A stretch of DNA of 64,000 bases from Aricia agestis (GCF_905147365.1 NC_056418.1:10601262-10665261), one strand, 5' to 3'; shown: positions 1 to 11,929, numbered from the stretch's first letter. Notes: a model not told the origin generated them from the sequence alone. A program made the numbers and translations.

Positions 1-91
1 AACGAAAACAAAAGATGATGCAATTTTCCATCTTCCCAGATAATACTGAATGGGCGCGAGTTTTTCTATTTGTAGGATTGACGTTCGTCTC

Positions 92-147
92 CTGGCCGGT
101 GCCGGCGTGTCTCGCGGGATGTTCTTGAATTAGAACAATGGGGTACG
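92..147 (+). CDS. possible terminal exon of an unidentified gene
   Basis: A pyrimidine-rich acceptor (TTTTTCTATTTGTAG, ending 75) precedes a GC-rich stretch readable as DVRLLAGAGVSRGMFLN followed by TAG. This is only splice-like sequence with short open frame; no homology is recognised and the upstream exons would lie outside the window. Confidence 0.12.
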
Positions 148-778
148 AAAGGTTAGCTAGCCACCACTCACCATACGAAATGTACTTATAAAAAGGTATT
201 ATTGAAACTATATTATTATTATTACATGCGTATTATCAGATAAGTATACCATAGATGCAGACAGATCAAGAGTTATAATTTTAGGAGAAAAAATGTAGGA
301 CATAAAAAATTGAAATGAAAAATATAATTCTTTAATTTTTTTCTCGACGGGGGCGACTCCTTCATAAATAATTAATATTAAAAAAATCTTTAAAGTATAA
401 ATTGAATACCATTGATTTATTAATATTTAAATATATTATTAAATAACCTAACAAAAAATCATAAAACTTTACGGCTCGGTTCCAGAAAAAATAAATTGGT
501 ATGTGGTGCTTCAAACTTTATAGCTTCGCTTTGTTCAGTAACAAGTTAAAAGTTATTTTTAACGAGATTTTGCCAGCGATTTAGTTTGTTAGGATTTTTC
601 TCATAGGTCAAATGAGTTTAACATGAAGGCCACACTCCACACAATACCTACTTTTGCCATGGATACTTGTGGTAGTGGTACATACTGAAAGTTAGGCCGC
701 CTTCCTGCATCGCTAGACCTGTTTAAAAGTTTTTATATAATTATCGAATATCTTTTACAGAATTATTCTTTTTGTTCT
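148..778. other. AT-rich intergenic DNA
   Basis: Nothing recognised beyond short AT-rich tracts. Confidence 0.5.
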
Positions 779-988
779 TTATTTATTGTCGTTTAGCATA
801 TCGCATCTACGCTGGGACGAAACAGCCAAGCACGAATTAACAACGACCCTTGCCAAAACATTGTTAGGTAACGGTCGGTGTGGAGACTGGTGAACTTTCC
901 ATCGGCTGAGCTGTCCCTGGCTGGGTGCTGGTAGCGTCTGGCAGCGCACCTTGTAGGTCACCCACAAACACTTGGCATCGTCGATCAT
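779..988 (-). other. unrecognised 69-codon ORF, GC-richer than surroundings
   Basis: Reads MIDDAKCLWVTYKVRCQTLP ... SQRRCDMLNDNK and stops at 779. Composition stands out from AT-rich flanks, which suggests a gene or transposon relic. I recognise no family and see no clear splice context. Confidence 0.2.
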
Positions 989-1050
989 TGTAAAGGTGCT
1001 CCTTCATCAGCATAATTATAATATAGAATAAAAGACACAAAAAAATTATA

Positions 1051-1266
1051 GAAACTAGGTGACGCCTGCAACTTCCTTGCGCTTAACATTTATCAATTAT
1101 CGCACAGGAACCGTACATTTTTCGGGGATGAAAAGTATCCTATGCCCTTTCCCCTGTCTCAAAACATCTCCATACCAAATTTCAGCGAAATCGGTTACGT
1201 GGTTTGAGGGTGAAGAGGTAACAGACAGACCGACAGATTTTTGCATTTATAATATTAGTATTTAGT
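1051..1266 (+). mobile_element. short retroelement-like repeat (family A)
   Basis: Shows the family A landmarks: a CGCAC...GGAACCGTACATTTTT block, GAAAAGTATCCTATG, CAAATTTCAGC, GAAGAGGTAACAGACAGAC and an end at TTTATAATATTAGTAT. Other copies: 11620-11800, 17530-17700, 32698-32895 and 32905-33110. The end pattern is common in Lepidoptera. Confidence 0.7.
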
Positions 1267-1269
1267 AGT

Positions 1270-2125
1270 ACCTAGGTATACCTAGGTACTACTTACTATA
1301 GTAAGTATGGATGTTGCAGCTGGGGCCTGGGAGTGCGGAGGTTATGGAAACCTAGACATGGGTCCGGGCCGCTTCTAATCCTCCAATTCTTTAGAGCTCG
1401 CGCACGTCAAACATACTCGAATTTCCTCTCTCACTAGTCACAGATTTTTTATAGATACTCAAACCTTTTTTTTTAAATTTATGGCTAAAAAACGAGTAAA
1501 TCTTTAAATAATCCTCGTGCGTTGTGGTCTACCGGGCGGGAGGCCCCTAGGTCCGCGAGGCCGTGGGCGGTGGCCCACGTCGCCCACGCCTTAACGCCAC
1601 CTTTGGCTCTTCTCTTATTGTCATTAGTACTAAAAGTATTATGTTGTGCATTCCCCTTTATTAGTTCAGTGGCCTATCAAATGCAAATCATTTTATAATT
1701 AGCCGAAAAGTGTTTTTGTCGTCTCGGTGTAGACACAACAGTCTACACGACATCTCACATAATATCGCCAGCCCAGACAATCGTAAACATTGTCTTAATT
1801 TATGTCCTACAGACAACTAAATTATTCCCGTTTTATTTGCAGATGACCATTTTTAACCAACTGAGTCAGTAAGGTAAAAGTTGGAATTACAGAAAATAAA
1901 TTCCACCCGGAATATGGTTGATGACTAATGTAAAATAATATGTATAATGTAGGTACATGTATATTAGCTGGTACTATGTTAGATCGTTAAACTAGAATTA
2001 TTCTCAAATTGCCGAATCCTGTCCGTAGCGGTATTGAACCCCTGTCAAAAAACTTGTCATATTTTATCGTCTTCTATGCAAACCACGATTGACAATGAAG
2101 TGACGTAATACCATTTCGAACTCAT
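1270..2125. other. intergenic DNA with a GC-rich patch
   Basis: 1515-1605 is GC-rich and self-complementary (GGGCGGGAGGCCCC, GTGGGCGGTGGCCCAC). 2036-2105 is a decayed piece of the fold-back family at 47461-47650 (CTGTCAAAAAACTTGTCAT, CACGATTGACAATGAAGTG). Nothing else recognised. Confidence 0.5.
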
Positions 2126-2126
2126 A

Positions 2127-2369
2127 AAAAGCAGGCGCGGTCACAGGGGACATGACCCCCCCCCCAAATCTAAGGTCAAATTCAAAAATCTCAAAATCTT
2201 GCCAAATAATAAAAGGAAATTTCTAGCTATCCCCTAACCACCACTGCGTCCGAACTTAGACAGCTCTCAACCCAGAACCGTCCGAGGGCGCTGATAAATA
2301 TATATATAATAGTGTAGTGAGTGACCCCCCCCCCCCCCCCCAAATTTTAAGCTGCGACCGCGCCTGATA
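2127..2369. repeat. MITE with poly-C tracts
   Basis: GCAGGCGCGGTC at the left pairs with GACCGCGCCTG at the right. Two C-tracts (2156-2165, 10 C; 2325-2341, 17 C) each follow a TGAC motif. Mononucleotide tracts may be miscounted. Confidence 0.6.
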
Positions 2370-2389
2370 AAAAGTTGCAGATTACCATT

Positions 2390-2600
2390 CTAAGAGTTAT
2401 CAAGAGGTTTCCCGATGAATCTATAATAATAAGTGTCTTCAAGTGTCTTTATAAAAGTTCAATTATTTTCTTAAGTTGACTGAAATGTATTCAGCATTTT
2501 TCATATAGATTTAGTGACAAATTGCCTAATAGCTGTTGGAAGGTGTTTCCCGATTTCATACATTTTGACCATCGTCTTCAATACTCGTGACGGTATCGGT
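2390..2600 (+). repeat. dispersed repeat shared with 45300-45440
   Basis: CCGATGAATCTATAATA and TTCTTAAGTTGACTGAA recur at 45320-45390 in the same orientation. Element type unknown. Confidence 0.55.
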
Positions 2601-2983
2601 GTTTTTAGTTAGATTAGCATTAGAGGCCATTCAAAGACCAAAAGCTCAATTTTGAAGAGTTAAGACATTTTTTGCTAGAATTTTTGTAGGTCTATGAAAT
2701 TTTTCGCAATATCGTTATTCTTCTTTCCTTAGTATTCTTTCCTATATCAGTCATCAGTCAAGTGCATGAGCGTGCGTGGCAGAAAACGCTGGTAAAATAA
2801 TTTGAAGTATAGTCGCGGGTGGGAAGCTGCAGCACACCAGCACACGTGGTGTAAAACGATCGCAGACAGCAGGGCGACGCGGCCCGACCACAACCGCACA
2901 GGCATAAATAGATAACCTCATTGCTAGATCTCGCACATCTCGAAAACGGAGAGACGTACTCAGCAATTTCATGATCAACACAA

Positions 2984-3640
2984 AAACCGGCCAAGTGCGT
3001 GTCGGGCCACGCGCAATATAGGCTTCGGTAGTACCGATAGTTTTTGAATTTTTTTTGTATGATCAATAAATGTACATTTATAACGTGTTATACACTACTA
3101 ACAACATCATCTTAGATACGTTCAAATGATTATGAACCAAAGGTCCTTCATACTTCGCCGAATAAATTTTTTTAGTTGATCGATTATTATTACTCAAAAG
3201 TCTAAAACTTATGAAGTCTTCTTAGCCGTGATAGTTTTCCTTTTTAAATTCAGCATATTTCCTACTCCCGTGAATTTTTTCACATTTACAGAAGCAACCG
3301 CTTAGCTGGGAGAAGGGGGGACTCTAACGATTTTTCCACTTTAAAACTTCATATTTAACAAATGGGTGGGTGGGCGCGAAAAAAAATCATCCCTGCTACC
3401 TCCCCTGCTACCTCCCCCTGGTACCTCCCCTATACTGAAGTATAGGGGAGGTACCATAAAAAATATTTTTTCAAGAATTTATAAGTAACCATTTTGTCGG
3501 CATTATTAATATTTGCATTCATGCTGAATTACAGCTTAGTAGGTCCTATAGTCTCTGAGCAAAAGCGCGGACAGGCAGACAGACAGACAAACGGACAGAC
3601 GTACGGACAGACCGAAACTATAAGGGTTAATCTTATATAT
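2984..3640 (+). mobile_element. GGCCAAGTGCG-family element (family B), near full
   Basis: Starts AAAAACCGGCCAAGTGCG, has TTCCTACTCCCGTGAATTTT and ends with GACAGACAGAC...CCGAAACTATAAGGGTT. Closely matched at 30540-31145; partial copies at 6920-7875, 13745-13826 and 19940-20170. Contains a duplicated CTACCTCCCC run and a 32-bp hairpin GGTACCTCCCCTATACT/AGTATAGGGGAGGTACC at 3420-3453. Confidence 0.65.
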
Positions 3641-3873
3641 TATCTATTAATTAAATTAATAAATCTATAAAGGCACTTTATCGTGTTCTCCTCGTTTTCG
3701 GAAGTAGGTTAGAAAGACAGGATATTAGTATTATGGTTGTCTGGAAGAGACCGCTTAAAGCGGTAAGACCGTCAATTTGCGCTGTTCCTAAAAATTGTTT
3801 CTCTTTCGCATTTTGTATTTTCTTATGTGCAAATAATATAGTCATTATATCATTATTATTATTATATTATGTA

Positions 3874-3925
3874 CCGGTGCAGCGTAGGGAGGAGGAAATA
3901 TTTTCTCCTCCCTACGCTGCACCGG
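3874..3925. repeat. perfect 21-bp-arm hairpin
   Basis: CCGGTGCAGCGTAGGGAGGA and its exact complement flank a 10-base loop. A second weak hairpin (CACAGTATAG/CTATACTGTG) lies at 3979-4029. Confidence 0.85.
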
Positions 3926-4029
3926 CCGCTGCAGCCTGCTCTTCCTTCGTCTTACGATTTACGAATATTTAATTGCATAGCGCCACAGTATAGCAATATG
4001 ACATAATATTACTATACTGTGATAGCGCT

Positions 4030-4499
4030 TATAACCTTTCTGACAAGCTAGCCGTGTCTTCGTAGTTAGGGTCACGTCACACTGACGCAGGCTTTATTAA
4101 AAGCTTTTTCCTCATACCAAAGAGGTGCCGCTAGAGAATTTGTAAACCTTACTAAAAATGGTTATAACTAATCAATAATTTATGTGCCAATAGTACTTTA
4201 ATGTTTTACTTTAATGTTATAGGTTACTTCAATGTTTTTCGTAAGAAAACAATAGGATATAAAAGGGGATGAATCGCCGGATGACAAATTAATAAAAATT
4301 CAATTCTAGTCATTCGTCCTATTGGGAATTGGGACGAAAATTAATGGGACAATAGAGTCAACTACTCCTTGTAACGTAGCTTTAGGTTGTTAAGAGGGAT
4401 CCACACCGCCGTTTTTCCATACAAACGTTGTCCGCTGTTTCCTCAAAAAAAAAACTCAAAAACTCAAACTTTTTTTATTCAGAATAAATTTTTGCAAAT
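4030..4499. other. intergenic DNA, nothing recognised
   Basis: AT-rich sequence without supported genes or repeats. Confidence 0.5.
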
Positions 4500-4865
4500 A
4501 TTCTCTGAACGTCATGATTACATGATGCCTACCACCGGTTCGGGAACTAGCCCGGCGAGAAGAACCGGCGTAAGAAACTCGCACGGGGCCCACTTTTTTG
4601 CCAAAAAAAACGAGAAAAAGTTAATCTTTTAAAATAAGGTTGTTGTAACTTAAAATTATATATACAATGTTAGCATACATACATAATTGTAAGTCATAAA
4701 ATATTAAGTAGAAATAGCCTTGCAAGCAGCCATCCTACTCCCAAGATGTGTCATCGTTTATGAAATCATTGACCTTATTTTGGCTTTGGCACACAAACGC
4801 TCTTTGACTACTTTTTTAAATTTATTAATGGAAAGATTTTGAACGTTTTCTGGGATTTTATTGTA
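4500..4865 (-). mobile_element. 3' end of a non-LTR retrotransposon (family C)
   Basis: On the - strand a decayed C-terminal coding piece (INLKK, VCVPKPK, with stops) is followed by ACTTACAATTATG, then GTGCGAGTTTCTTACGCCGG and GGTTCGGG. The same module lies in + orientation at 21950-22320 inside nanos intron 4. Confidence 0.65.
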
Positions 4866-4904
4866 AAGGCGTATACATTGACCTTTAAAAGATTTACTAA
4901 CTTT

Positions 4905-5166
4905 ACTAACGGCCGTTCCCAATATTTGATCTATCTCTGGTTTTGCCCTACTAGAGATAGGAATAGCTCACAATTGACATTAGAGACATATATGTCTCTA
5001 ATGTCTAACGGCCATTCCCAATATTTGATCTATCTCTGGTTTTGCCCTACTAGAGATAGGAATAGCTCACAATTGACATAAAATATATGTCTCTAATGTC
5101 TAATGTGAGCTATTCCTATCTCTAGTAGGGCAAAACCAGAGATAGATCAAATATTGGGAACGGCCG
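4905..5166. repeat. compound MITE (family D) with a duplicated left arm
   Basis: CTAACGGCCGTTCCCAATAT begins a left arm that occurs twice in tandem (4908 and 5006) before one inverted right arm ending ATTGGGAACGGCCGT. The simple, two-armed form is at 14672-14822. Confidence 0.85.
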
Positions 5167-6915
5167 TAAGTCTGATCACCGGTATTTCTAGTTTATATCC
5201 TCCCTGGATAATACCGGTAGAGTTATAATTTTTTTCCTGAATATCTACGGCCACTAATAATGTTTTTTTTTTCATAATTTAATGATTAAAAAAGATATGA
5301 AAGATCAAAAACCCAAAAAAATGGCCAGATTTTTCTCTGTGTTGAAACACCAATAAAACGAAACTGGCTAGAATATACCAAAAAAGTAAAACATAGGAAC
5401 ACAGCTCAAGCTTTGCTTTAATTGTTAATGAAAAAAGTACTTAAATCGGTTAAGTTTTGGAGAAGGAATCAGAGGACAACGAATCGATGATTTTATTTTA
5501 TTTTATTAGAACTTCTGTCGTGTTGTCTCTATCGCGCTCTGCGGTGGGAGACTTGAGATTGGTGAGACAGCAGTACATTTTCAAAATACCTATTTTGAAT
5601 TTCTCTCGTCCCTGGTATATCCTCTTAAGTCGTTTAAATTACGTTGAATTACATGTTGGACAGAAAAATGAAGCGATAATGATTTACGTTGCGAAATATG
5701 AGGTTAATAAGATTCAAAACAAGAAAGAATAATTCAAGGAAAAAAACATGAAAATAACTAAATTTCGTGTATCTTTACACGAGTTTTTGTCTGGAAAGGA
5801 AGTTTCGAGGGGTTACAAATAACTTTAAAATTCAAGTATTCAACTTTAATATGTATCAAAAACAACGGATCGAATCTATTAAAGTCAATAGAGTTGTCCA
5901 AACAGATGTACCTACCCAAAAATTTATAGCAGTTGATCTATCGCCGATGAGAAGCACATTTTCTAAGATTCACATGTATATTAAAGCTTAAATACAAAAA
6001 TACGTTTAAAATCAATTACTTAATGTGTGATAGAGGTCAAAGACCAATATGATCTTTAACAGTGATATTGATAATTTGATTTTTTAGATATTATATTTGC
6101 CTTATAAGTTATACTTAAACGTTACGTATCAACATCACAGAAAGAGGCCTCGGAGGCAGTGGAACAGAGAGGATGATTCATGATCCGTCCTCCACTCCAA
6201 GACGGGAGTGCAGACTGCGGAGGCGTCCCTACGCGAACCTCCTAGCTTCAGTTACGTGTTTAATCACTTTAACAGATGCAGGACACCCCTCGGGTATTCG
6301 GCTGATGACAAATCGCAGGTTGTTATAATGGTTACTGGTTATCTTCGGCTGTCAGTGCTCCATCCCAGGGCACGCATAAAGCGTTTCTCCTACGTGATCC
6401 CCTCGCAGATAAATCATAGGCATAAAATAATATATTTTGTGGGAAATGGAAATTGCCTAGCTGGATACTACGCAGTATTTCTGAGCCACGAGTAGCTGCT
6501 GATCCCAGCAGCCGGTTTTTATTGGTCGGTCACTACTCACTAGTAAAATAACCATTAAACCAATCAAACCGAGTCACCGACGTCTAATAAACAACATGCC
6601 TAACATTAGGTATAAGTACGGTATACCGTATAGCCCCCTTCTTTTTACCCCGCGCCCGGTGCCTCCGCGGTTTTTAAAATGTCGTATTATATCCATTTCT
6701 GTGGTCGTACTTTATCACTGACATAAAAATTATATGTACTACTAGTACTTATTACCTCAATGTACTTTATACGTAGTCGGGTTATACCATATACTTTATT
6801 ATAGGTCTACCAGGGTCCAGGATCTGATGGCAAAGGACGGCAAATTTTCAAAAAATATCCTTGATCACTGGATAAATTTTTATATTTGCATGTTTCACAC
6901 ACATAATCAGCCGCT
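5167..6915. other. intergenic DNA, little recognised
   Basis: Mostly AT-rich. 6140-6240 is GC-richer with partial self-complementarity (GGCAGTGGAACAG, TCCTCCACTCC). The ORFs present show no family resemblance. Confidence 0.45.
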
Positions 6916-6919
6916 ATGA

Positions 6920-7875
6920 GGAAAAAACCGGCCAAGTGCGATTTGGACTCGCCAATGAAGGGTTCCGCGGCAGCAATAAGGTTTATTATTTATTTTTATA
7001 TTTCAGTTGATTTTATGAAAGTTAAATTAAGGTTTACCATTTATAACGGAAAAAAAACTTCTTTGATCTCGGTCAAACCAATTTTCGTTGGTAGTTTTTA
7101 TAGTAATGTACATCATATATATTTTTTAGACTTATCATGCCCCAGTCCCCAACTAGGGGGGGAGGGACACATTTTACCACTTTGGAAGTCATAGATAGAG
7201 GTAGATGAAACAATTTTTTTTTTGTTTCAGTTGTACCTAAAATTGTTGATATGATATTGAATGTACTGTCACTTCTTGGTGGAAATTCATCTTCAATTAA
7301 ATAATTATACACTTTCCTTGCACTTTATTCCACTTTATTTTAATATATTTACTATCTGTCTCGGTGCACTTCGTGTCACTTTAAAACCTTCCCTGGACTT
7401 CTACGAATATTTAAAGACTAAAAACAGCCCAATCCGTTCAGCCGTTTTCGAGTTTTAGCGCGACTCACACATTTGAAATCCATTTTTATATATAAGATTA
7501 CAAAATTGTTAATACACGACCGGTTTCAAAAAAATCATCATCAGGTGTACTGCAGGTAATTTAAAATTACCTGCAGGTAATTTAAAATTACCTGCAGGCT
7601 GCAGTACACCTGATGATGATTTTTTAATAAATATATTAAAATAAAGTTGAATAAGGGCAAGGAAAGTGTATACTTAATTATTTAACCTAAAATTTTTAAC
7701 AATTTTCCATTTTTGAATCAGAGTCCACAGACTACATCTACTTACCAAGTTTCAATAGTATGGATGTTATAGTTTCGGAGAAAAGTGGCTGTGACATACG
7801 GACGGACAGACAGACAGACATGACGAATCTATGAGGGTTCCGTTTTTTGCCATTTGGCTACGGAACCCTAAAAAG
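6920..7875 (+). mobile_element. family B element split by other repeats
   Basis: Begins AAAACCGGCCAAGTGCG (6926) and ends GACAGACAGACAGACATGAC...GGTTCCG...CGGAACCCTAAAAA. Between them lie a family E fragment at 7360-7495 (GTGTCACTTTAAAACCTTCC, CAGCCGTTTTCGAG) and a fold-back at 7527-7627. Confidence 0.5.
7527..7627. repeat. fold-back with internal tandem ACCTGCAGGTAATTTAAAATT
   Basis: AAAAAAATCATCATCAGGTG pairs with CACCTGATGATGATTTTTT; the centre repeats CTGCAGGTAATTTAAAATTA twice, itself palindromic. Confidence 0.8.
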
Positions 7876-8071
7876 GATCAAAATGTTTTATTCCGATAAA
7901 TACCCCGACTTTGCTAGAGTCAATTTATTTTCTCACTTTTTGCCACCGTCAGATTCTGGTTACTGCACACTTCTAGTCGGCCGATAGTTTGATCGAAAGC
8001 TTAATCAGTACGAAGATGTATGAAGGTACGCTCACTAAACGATTTGCATCGACCGATAATAACTACAATTC

Positions 8072-8274
8072 AGCGGGGCTAAAATGGTCACATTTGGCAA
8101 TTCCTCTCAATCAATTCAGCAAATGAATTGTCAAAACTGTCAAACTGACAAATGTCAAATCAGTACTAAGTACAGAAATGAATTGCAAGCAGAGTTGCAT
8201 TTGCGATTTTAGAAAAATGAATCATATTATGATTCATATCATGATACTTCAAAGCGACCATTTTAGTCCCGCAG
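8072..8274 (+). repeat. MITE family F, copy 1 (CAGCGGGGC ends)
   Basis: Terminal repeats CAGCGGGGCTAAAATGGTC / GACCATTTTAGTCCCGCAG enclose a conserved interior (CAAATGAATTGTCAAAACTG, ATGATTCATATCATGAT). Three other copies lie in CenB1A introns at 45541-45746, 50190-50368 and 53900-54103. CAG-starting ends suggest a hAT relative; no clear target duplication. Confidence 0.85.
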
Positions 8275-8285
8275 ATTCCATAATA

Positions 8286-9602
8286 CGAGGGCTGCTATTT
8301 ATGTATCCGGAACTGGCCACTTACAAGAACAATATTTAAAAAGTAATTACAACATTTGAAAATAGAACTCTTGGGTTGAAGAATACATTTTGTTTCATGT
8401 GACTGTCAATTATTTTTCCATTGTGGCGTCATTTTGAAAATTGCGTGTCTTCATTTGCCATGGATTTAACGCGTGAACATTTTCGTGCAATGATTTACTA
8501 CGACTTTCGGCGTGGGCTAAATCAACAACAGTGCTTTATTCAATGATATTCTATGTTACTAATTTATTCAACTCACCGCAACTTTTGGAGATGAAGCACC
8601 ATCAAAAACCACTGTTTATCACTGGTACAGTGAGTTTAATCGTGGGCGGTCTATGCTCACGGATGAAAATAAAGAAGGTCTCCCAAAAACAGCTGTTGTC
8701 CCACAAAATATAGATGCTGTGCGGGAACTAATAATGCGTGATCGTCATGTTACATATCGCGAGATAGAGGCGTCCTTAGGCATAAGTATGACGAGCATAC
8801 ATAAGATATTACACGAACATTTGGCTGTAAAAAAAATATGTTCGCGTTGGATTCCGCACAACTTGACAATCGATCAAAAACGGGCTCGTGTCGATTAGTG
8901 CAAAAAAATGATAAAAAAATACAACCGTGGTACGTCAAAAGCCGTTTATAATATCTACACAGGTGATGAATCTTGGATCTATGCATATGACCCCGAAACT
9001 AAACAACAGTCAACGGTGTGGGTGTTCCAAGATGAGCCGAAACCAACAAAAGTTACTCGTGCAAAAAGTACTTTGAAGCAAATGGTCGCCTGTTTTTTTG
9101 GAATTAATGGACATGTGGCTACAGTGCCATTAGAGAATCGTAAAACGGTTAATTCTGAATGGTATACGACCATTTGTTTACCAGAAGTCTTTGAAGAAAT
9201 AAGAAAGGACAACCGACAACGCAGAATCATATTACATCACGACAATGCTAGCTGTCACACCTCAGCTGAAACAACTCAGTTTTTGGAGGGTCAAAAGATC
9301 GAATTGACTGGTCATCCGCCGTACAGCCCTGCACCTAACGATTTCTTTTTATTTCCATACGCGAAGAACAAATTACGTGGTCAACGTTTTTCGAGCCGCG
9401 AAGAGGCTGTTGATGCGTTCAAAATGCACGTTTTGGAGATACCTCAATCAGAATGGAAAAAGTGCTATGAAAATTGGTTCCAGCGTATGCAAAAGTGTGT
9501 CGATCATCGCGGCGAATATTTTGAAAAGCAATAAAACCATATTAAATGATATATTATGTTTGTTTCTTTTTTTAATTCCGGATACATAAATAGCAGCCCT
9601 CG
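8286..9602 (+). mobile_element. mariner transposon, nearly complete (1317 bp)
   Basis: Identical 26-bp terminal inverted repeats (CGAGGGCTGCTATTTATGTA...) at both ends, flanked by TA on each side (8284-8285, 9603-9604). It encloses one transposase gene with few disabling changes, which points to a fairly recent insertion. Confidence 0.95.
8460..9534 (+). pseudogene. mariner transposase, broken (D,D34D family)
   Basis: Cut-and-paste transposase of the Tc1/mariner superfamily. N-terminal helix-turn-helix starts MDLTREHFRAMIYYDFRRGL at 8460. Visible breaks: a 28-bp insertion at about 8544-8571, flanked by TTTATTCAA repeats, shifts the frame; TAG at 8896-8898 interrupts after KRARVD. WIPHNLT, TGDESW, HHDNASCH and YSPAPNDFFLFP are present, giving all three catalytic aspartates. 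The last motif lacks the usual DL after YSP, so the spacing is 32 rather than 34, probably a 6-bp deletion. Ends FEKQ at TAA 9532-9534. Not functional as it stands. Confidence 0.92.
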
Positions 9603-9604
9603 TA

Positions 9605-9970
9605 TTACCATGTTTTATTTGGCAGAATTATGCGTTTCACATACCGTACCAAAAGCCTTATCTAAAGACATATTTCGAGTAATTACAAGATAATTGGTAG
9701 TATTCATTGGTACATGGTTCGCAAGATTGTCAAGTAGCTGGGTGACATCACGCCAGCAGTAATCTGGTGACATGTCATGGCCTATCACTTATCACCTCCA
9801 CTAACGAATTTATTGTTCTGAGGTTATCAGACTTTTTATGACGTTCTTGGAACACCCTGATAAGTGATAACTCTTTTTGGCTCGCGCTCCAATTCTACTA
9901 CGCATTTCGCTTTTGATAGATATTAGGCTAGGTCAATTTTGTCATAGGATTAAGATCCGTAGGGTAGGTA
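9605..9970. other. intergenic DNA
   Basis: A diffuse inverted pair (CACTTATCACC / TGATAAGTGATAA) is the only structure seen. Confidence 0.4.
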
Positions 9971-9971
9971 G

Positions 9972-10264
9972 TATTTCGCGACAGCAATGCAAATTGCAAC
10001 AGTTTGATAGCAGATGTTGCAACTTGCAAAATGTCTGCTGTGCTGTCTGACAAAAAGTTCTTAAACTTATTTTTTGACGGCAGATATTCTGTACATTAAT
10101 TGAAAGAATTTTAAGGATTACGAAGGGACTCGAAGAAAGTAGATCCTGGATAGTGGATACTAATATTATAAAATAATATTAAAAAAGAATGCGAAAGTGC
10201 AGCACTGTCTGTCAGTCTGCCCATCTGTCAAATGTCTGTTGCAACTTGCATTGCTATCGCAAGA
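9972..10264. repeat. imperfect fold-back, about 290 bp
   Basis: CGACAGCAATGCAAATTGCAAC pairs loosely with GTTGCAACTTGCATTGCTATCG; GTCTGCTG-type motifs repeat inside. Confidence 0.55.
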
Positions 10265-10300
10265 TATGATAACACGGATAACACCCTCAGAGTCAGTAGG

Positions 10301-10440
10301 CATACTACGAAACCGTTTTTAGACTCAAACAATCGGACGAGAATGCTGCGTCCTGCTCTAACAACGTCATTTCACGTTTGTTAGAGTAGGATGCGGCATT
10401 CTCGTCCGATTGTTTGAGTCTCAAAACGGTTTCGTGGTAC
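10301..10440. repeat. near-perfect fold-back, about 60-bp arms
   Basis: TACTACGAAACCGTTTTTAG... pairs with ...CTCAAAACGGTTTCGTGGTA; a 20-base loop separates the arms. Confidence 0.85.
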
Positions 10441-10573
10441 AAGCCCAGGGTCCACGTCTACGTCGAGACCCAGTTAAGGTGCTTTATATAGATCCCGTAA
10501 CGGGGATTTTCCTAATGGTTATCAGTTATCACTTATCACTTTGAAGGTGACTGGAGGTTCAATATCTTACTTA

Positions 10574-10701
10574 GGGCCTGTTTCACTACTTTCTGATAAA
10601 GTGTCGAATAGGCTATTTACAATTTTTTTGACAGATTCTCCATATATCATCTGTTAAGTTAAGTGGTGGATAGCCTTATCAGGAAGTGGCGAAACAGGCC
10701 C
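10574..10701. mobile_element. PIF/Harbinger-like MITE, 128 bp, TTA duplication
   Basis: Ends GGGCCTGTTTC / GAAACAGGCCC are flanked by TTA on both sides (10571-10573, 10702-10704). A 3-bp TTA duplication and G-rich ends fit PIF/Harbinger. Confidence 0.75.
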
Positions 10702-10879
10702 TTATTGTTATAAATTATTTACTTCTAATGAAACTGCCGATTGAAAATTGCTATCAATAGGATAGTTAGGCTCGATATAATACGCGTCTACACTCTACGA
10801 AAGGGGTTCCCAAACTTATTTTGTCTACCGCCCACTTTGAGATTAAATTATGTTTTAGCGCCCCCAATGTTTCAATTTA

Positions 10880-10985
10880 ACCCATCAAGCGCCATAAGCT
10901 TACCGGTGACTGGTGACTGGTGAGCGAGACTTAATAGAATAACAATAGATTTCCAAGAATCCACGATCGAAGGATTAAAATGCAT
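10880..10985 (+). repeat. dispersed repeat (family G)
   Basis: TTTAACCCATCAAGCGCCAT, then GAATAACAATAGATTTCCAA and CGAAGGATTAA. Related copies at 39038-39125 (+) and about 60110-60200 (-). Confidence 0.65.
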
Positions 10986-11019
10986 CCAGATGAAATAAAT
11001 CAGCCCCAAGCCTTTTACA

Positions 11020-11600
11020 CAACTCTCTCATTTTTTTCTGGGTCCCAGTAGACCTTCAGCGGCCTCAAGGGGGCGTCTCTATGTGAGTAGGGTATCCAGA
11101 TTCCAGACTTACAAAGGAATAATATTACGAATGCGAAGGTCAGTCTTATCTAACCAATTTTAAGTAAGTAAGTAATTTTGACGATACTTTGAGTCCCGAG
11201 TCCCGACAAGTTAGGCAACTTGTGTGAAGGTGCAACTTCCGAAGGAACTCGAAAGGGACATGGTACCTATAGTTTTTAATTTTTATTCTGGAGGATTAGT
11301 CAAACAGTTACCGCGAGATAAGTACACTAATTTCGGATGGTTCGGCAACAAAGTTTATAATTTTTGCAACTCTGTTGCAGCAATCTAGTAGTGTATAAAA
11401 ATGTGACTAAGTAATTAATAATATAGTAAGTAATTACTAATTACTTATCGTTTTGCGTTAAGTAATGATATACGCAGTAAGGGTTTCCAAGATACCACTT
11501 GCCCTCACAGCTGCCTCGTACTTCGATGACCCCAGTCATTCATTCGCACTATTTCTAATCATTGGCTACATAATAATAATATAAGTAATCAATGATATTA
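11020..11600. other. intergenic DNA
   Basis: No supported feature; short inverted TAAGTAATTA motifs near 11410-11465. Confidence 0.4.
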
Positions 11601-11619
11601 TTTATTATAAACTGGATGG

Positions 11620-11805
11620 CGCTCGCAACTCTGTTGCGCCAAAATTCGTTTATCGCGCGGTAACCGTGCATTTTTACCGGGATAAAAAGTATCCTATGTC
11701 CTATTCCGGGACTCAAAGTATCTAAGTACATACCAAATTTCAGCAAATCGGTTCAGCGGTTTAGGCGTGAAGAGGTAACAGACAAACAGACAGACAGACA
11801 CACTT
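11620..11805 (+). mobile_element. family A short retroelement-like repeat
   Basis: GCAACTCTGTTGCGCCAAAA, TCGTTTATCGCGCGG, AAAAAGTATCCTATGTCC, GAAGAGGTAACAGACA. Same module as 1051-1266. Confidence 0.75.
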
Positions 11806-11929
11806 TAGCTGCTAAAATGCAGGCTACATAGCCCATAGGCCCGTACAATATTTTATACTTTAATGACTAACATGTTAGTACTTACATATAAATTAGGTAT
11901 ATTATACACTTAAATCTTAATAAACTTTA

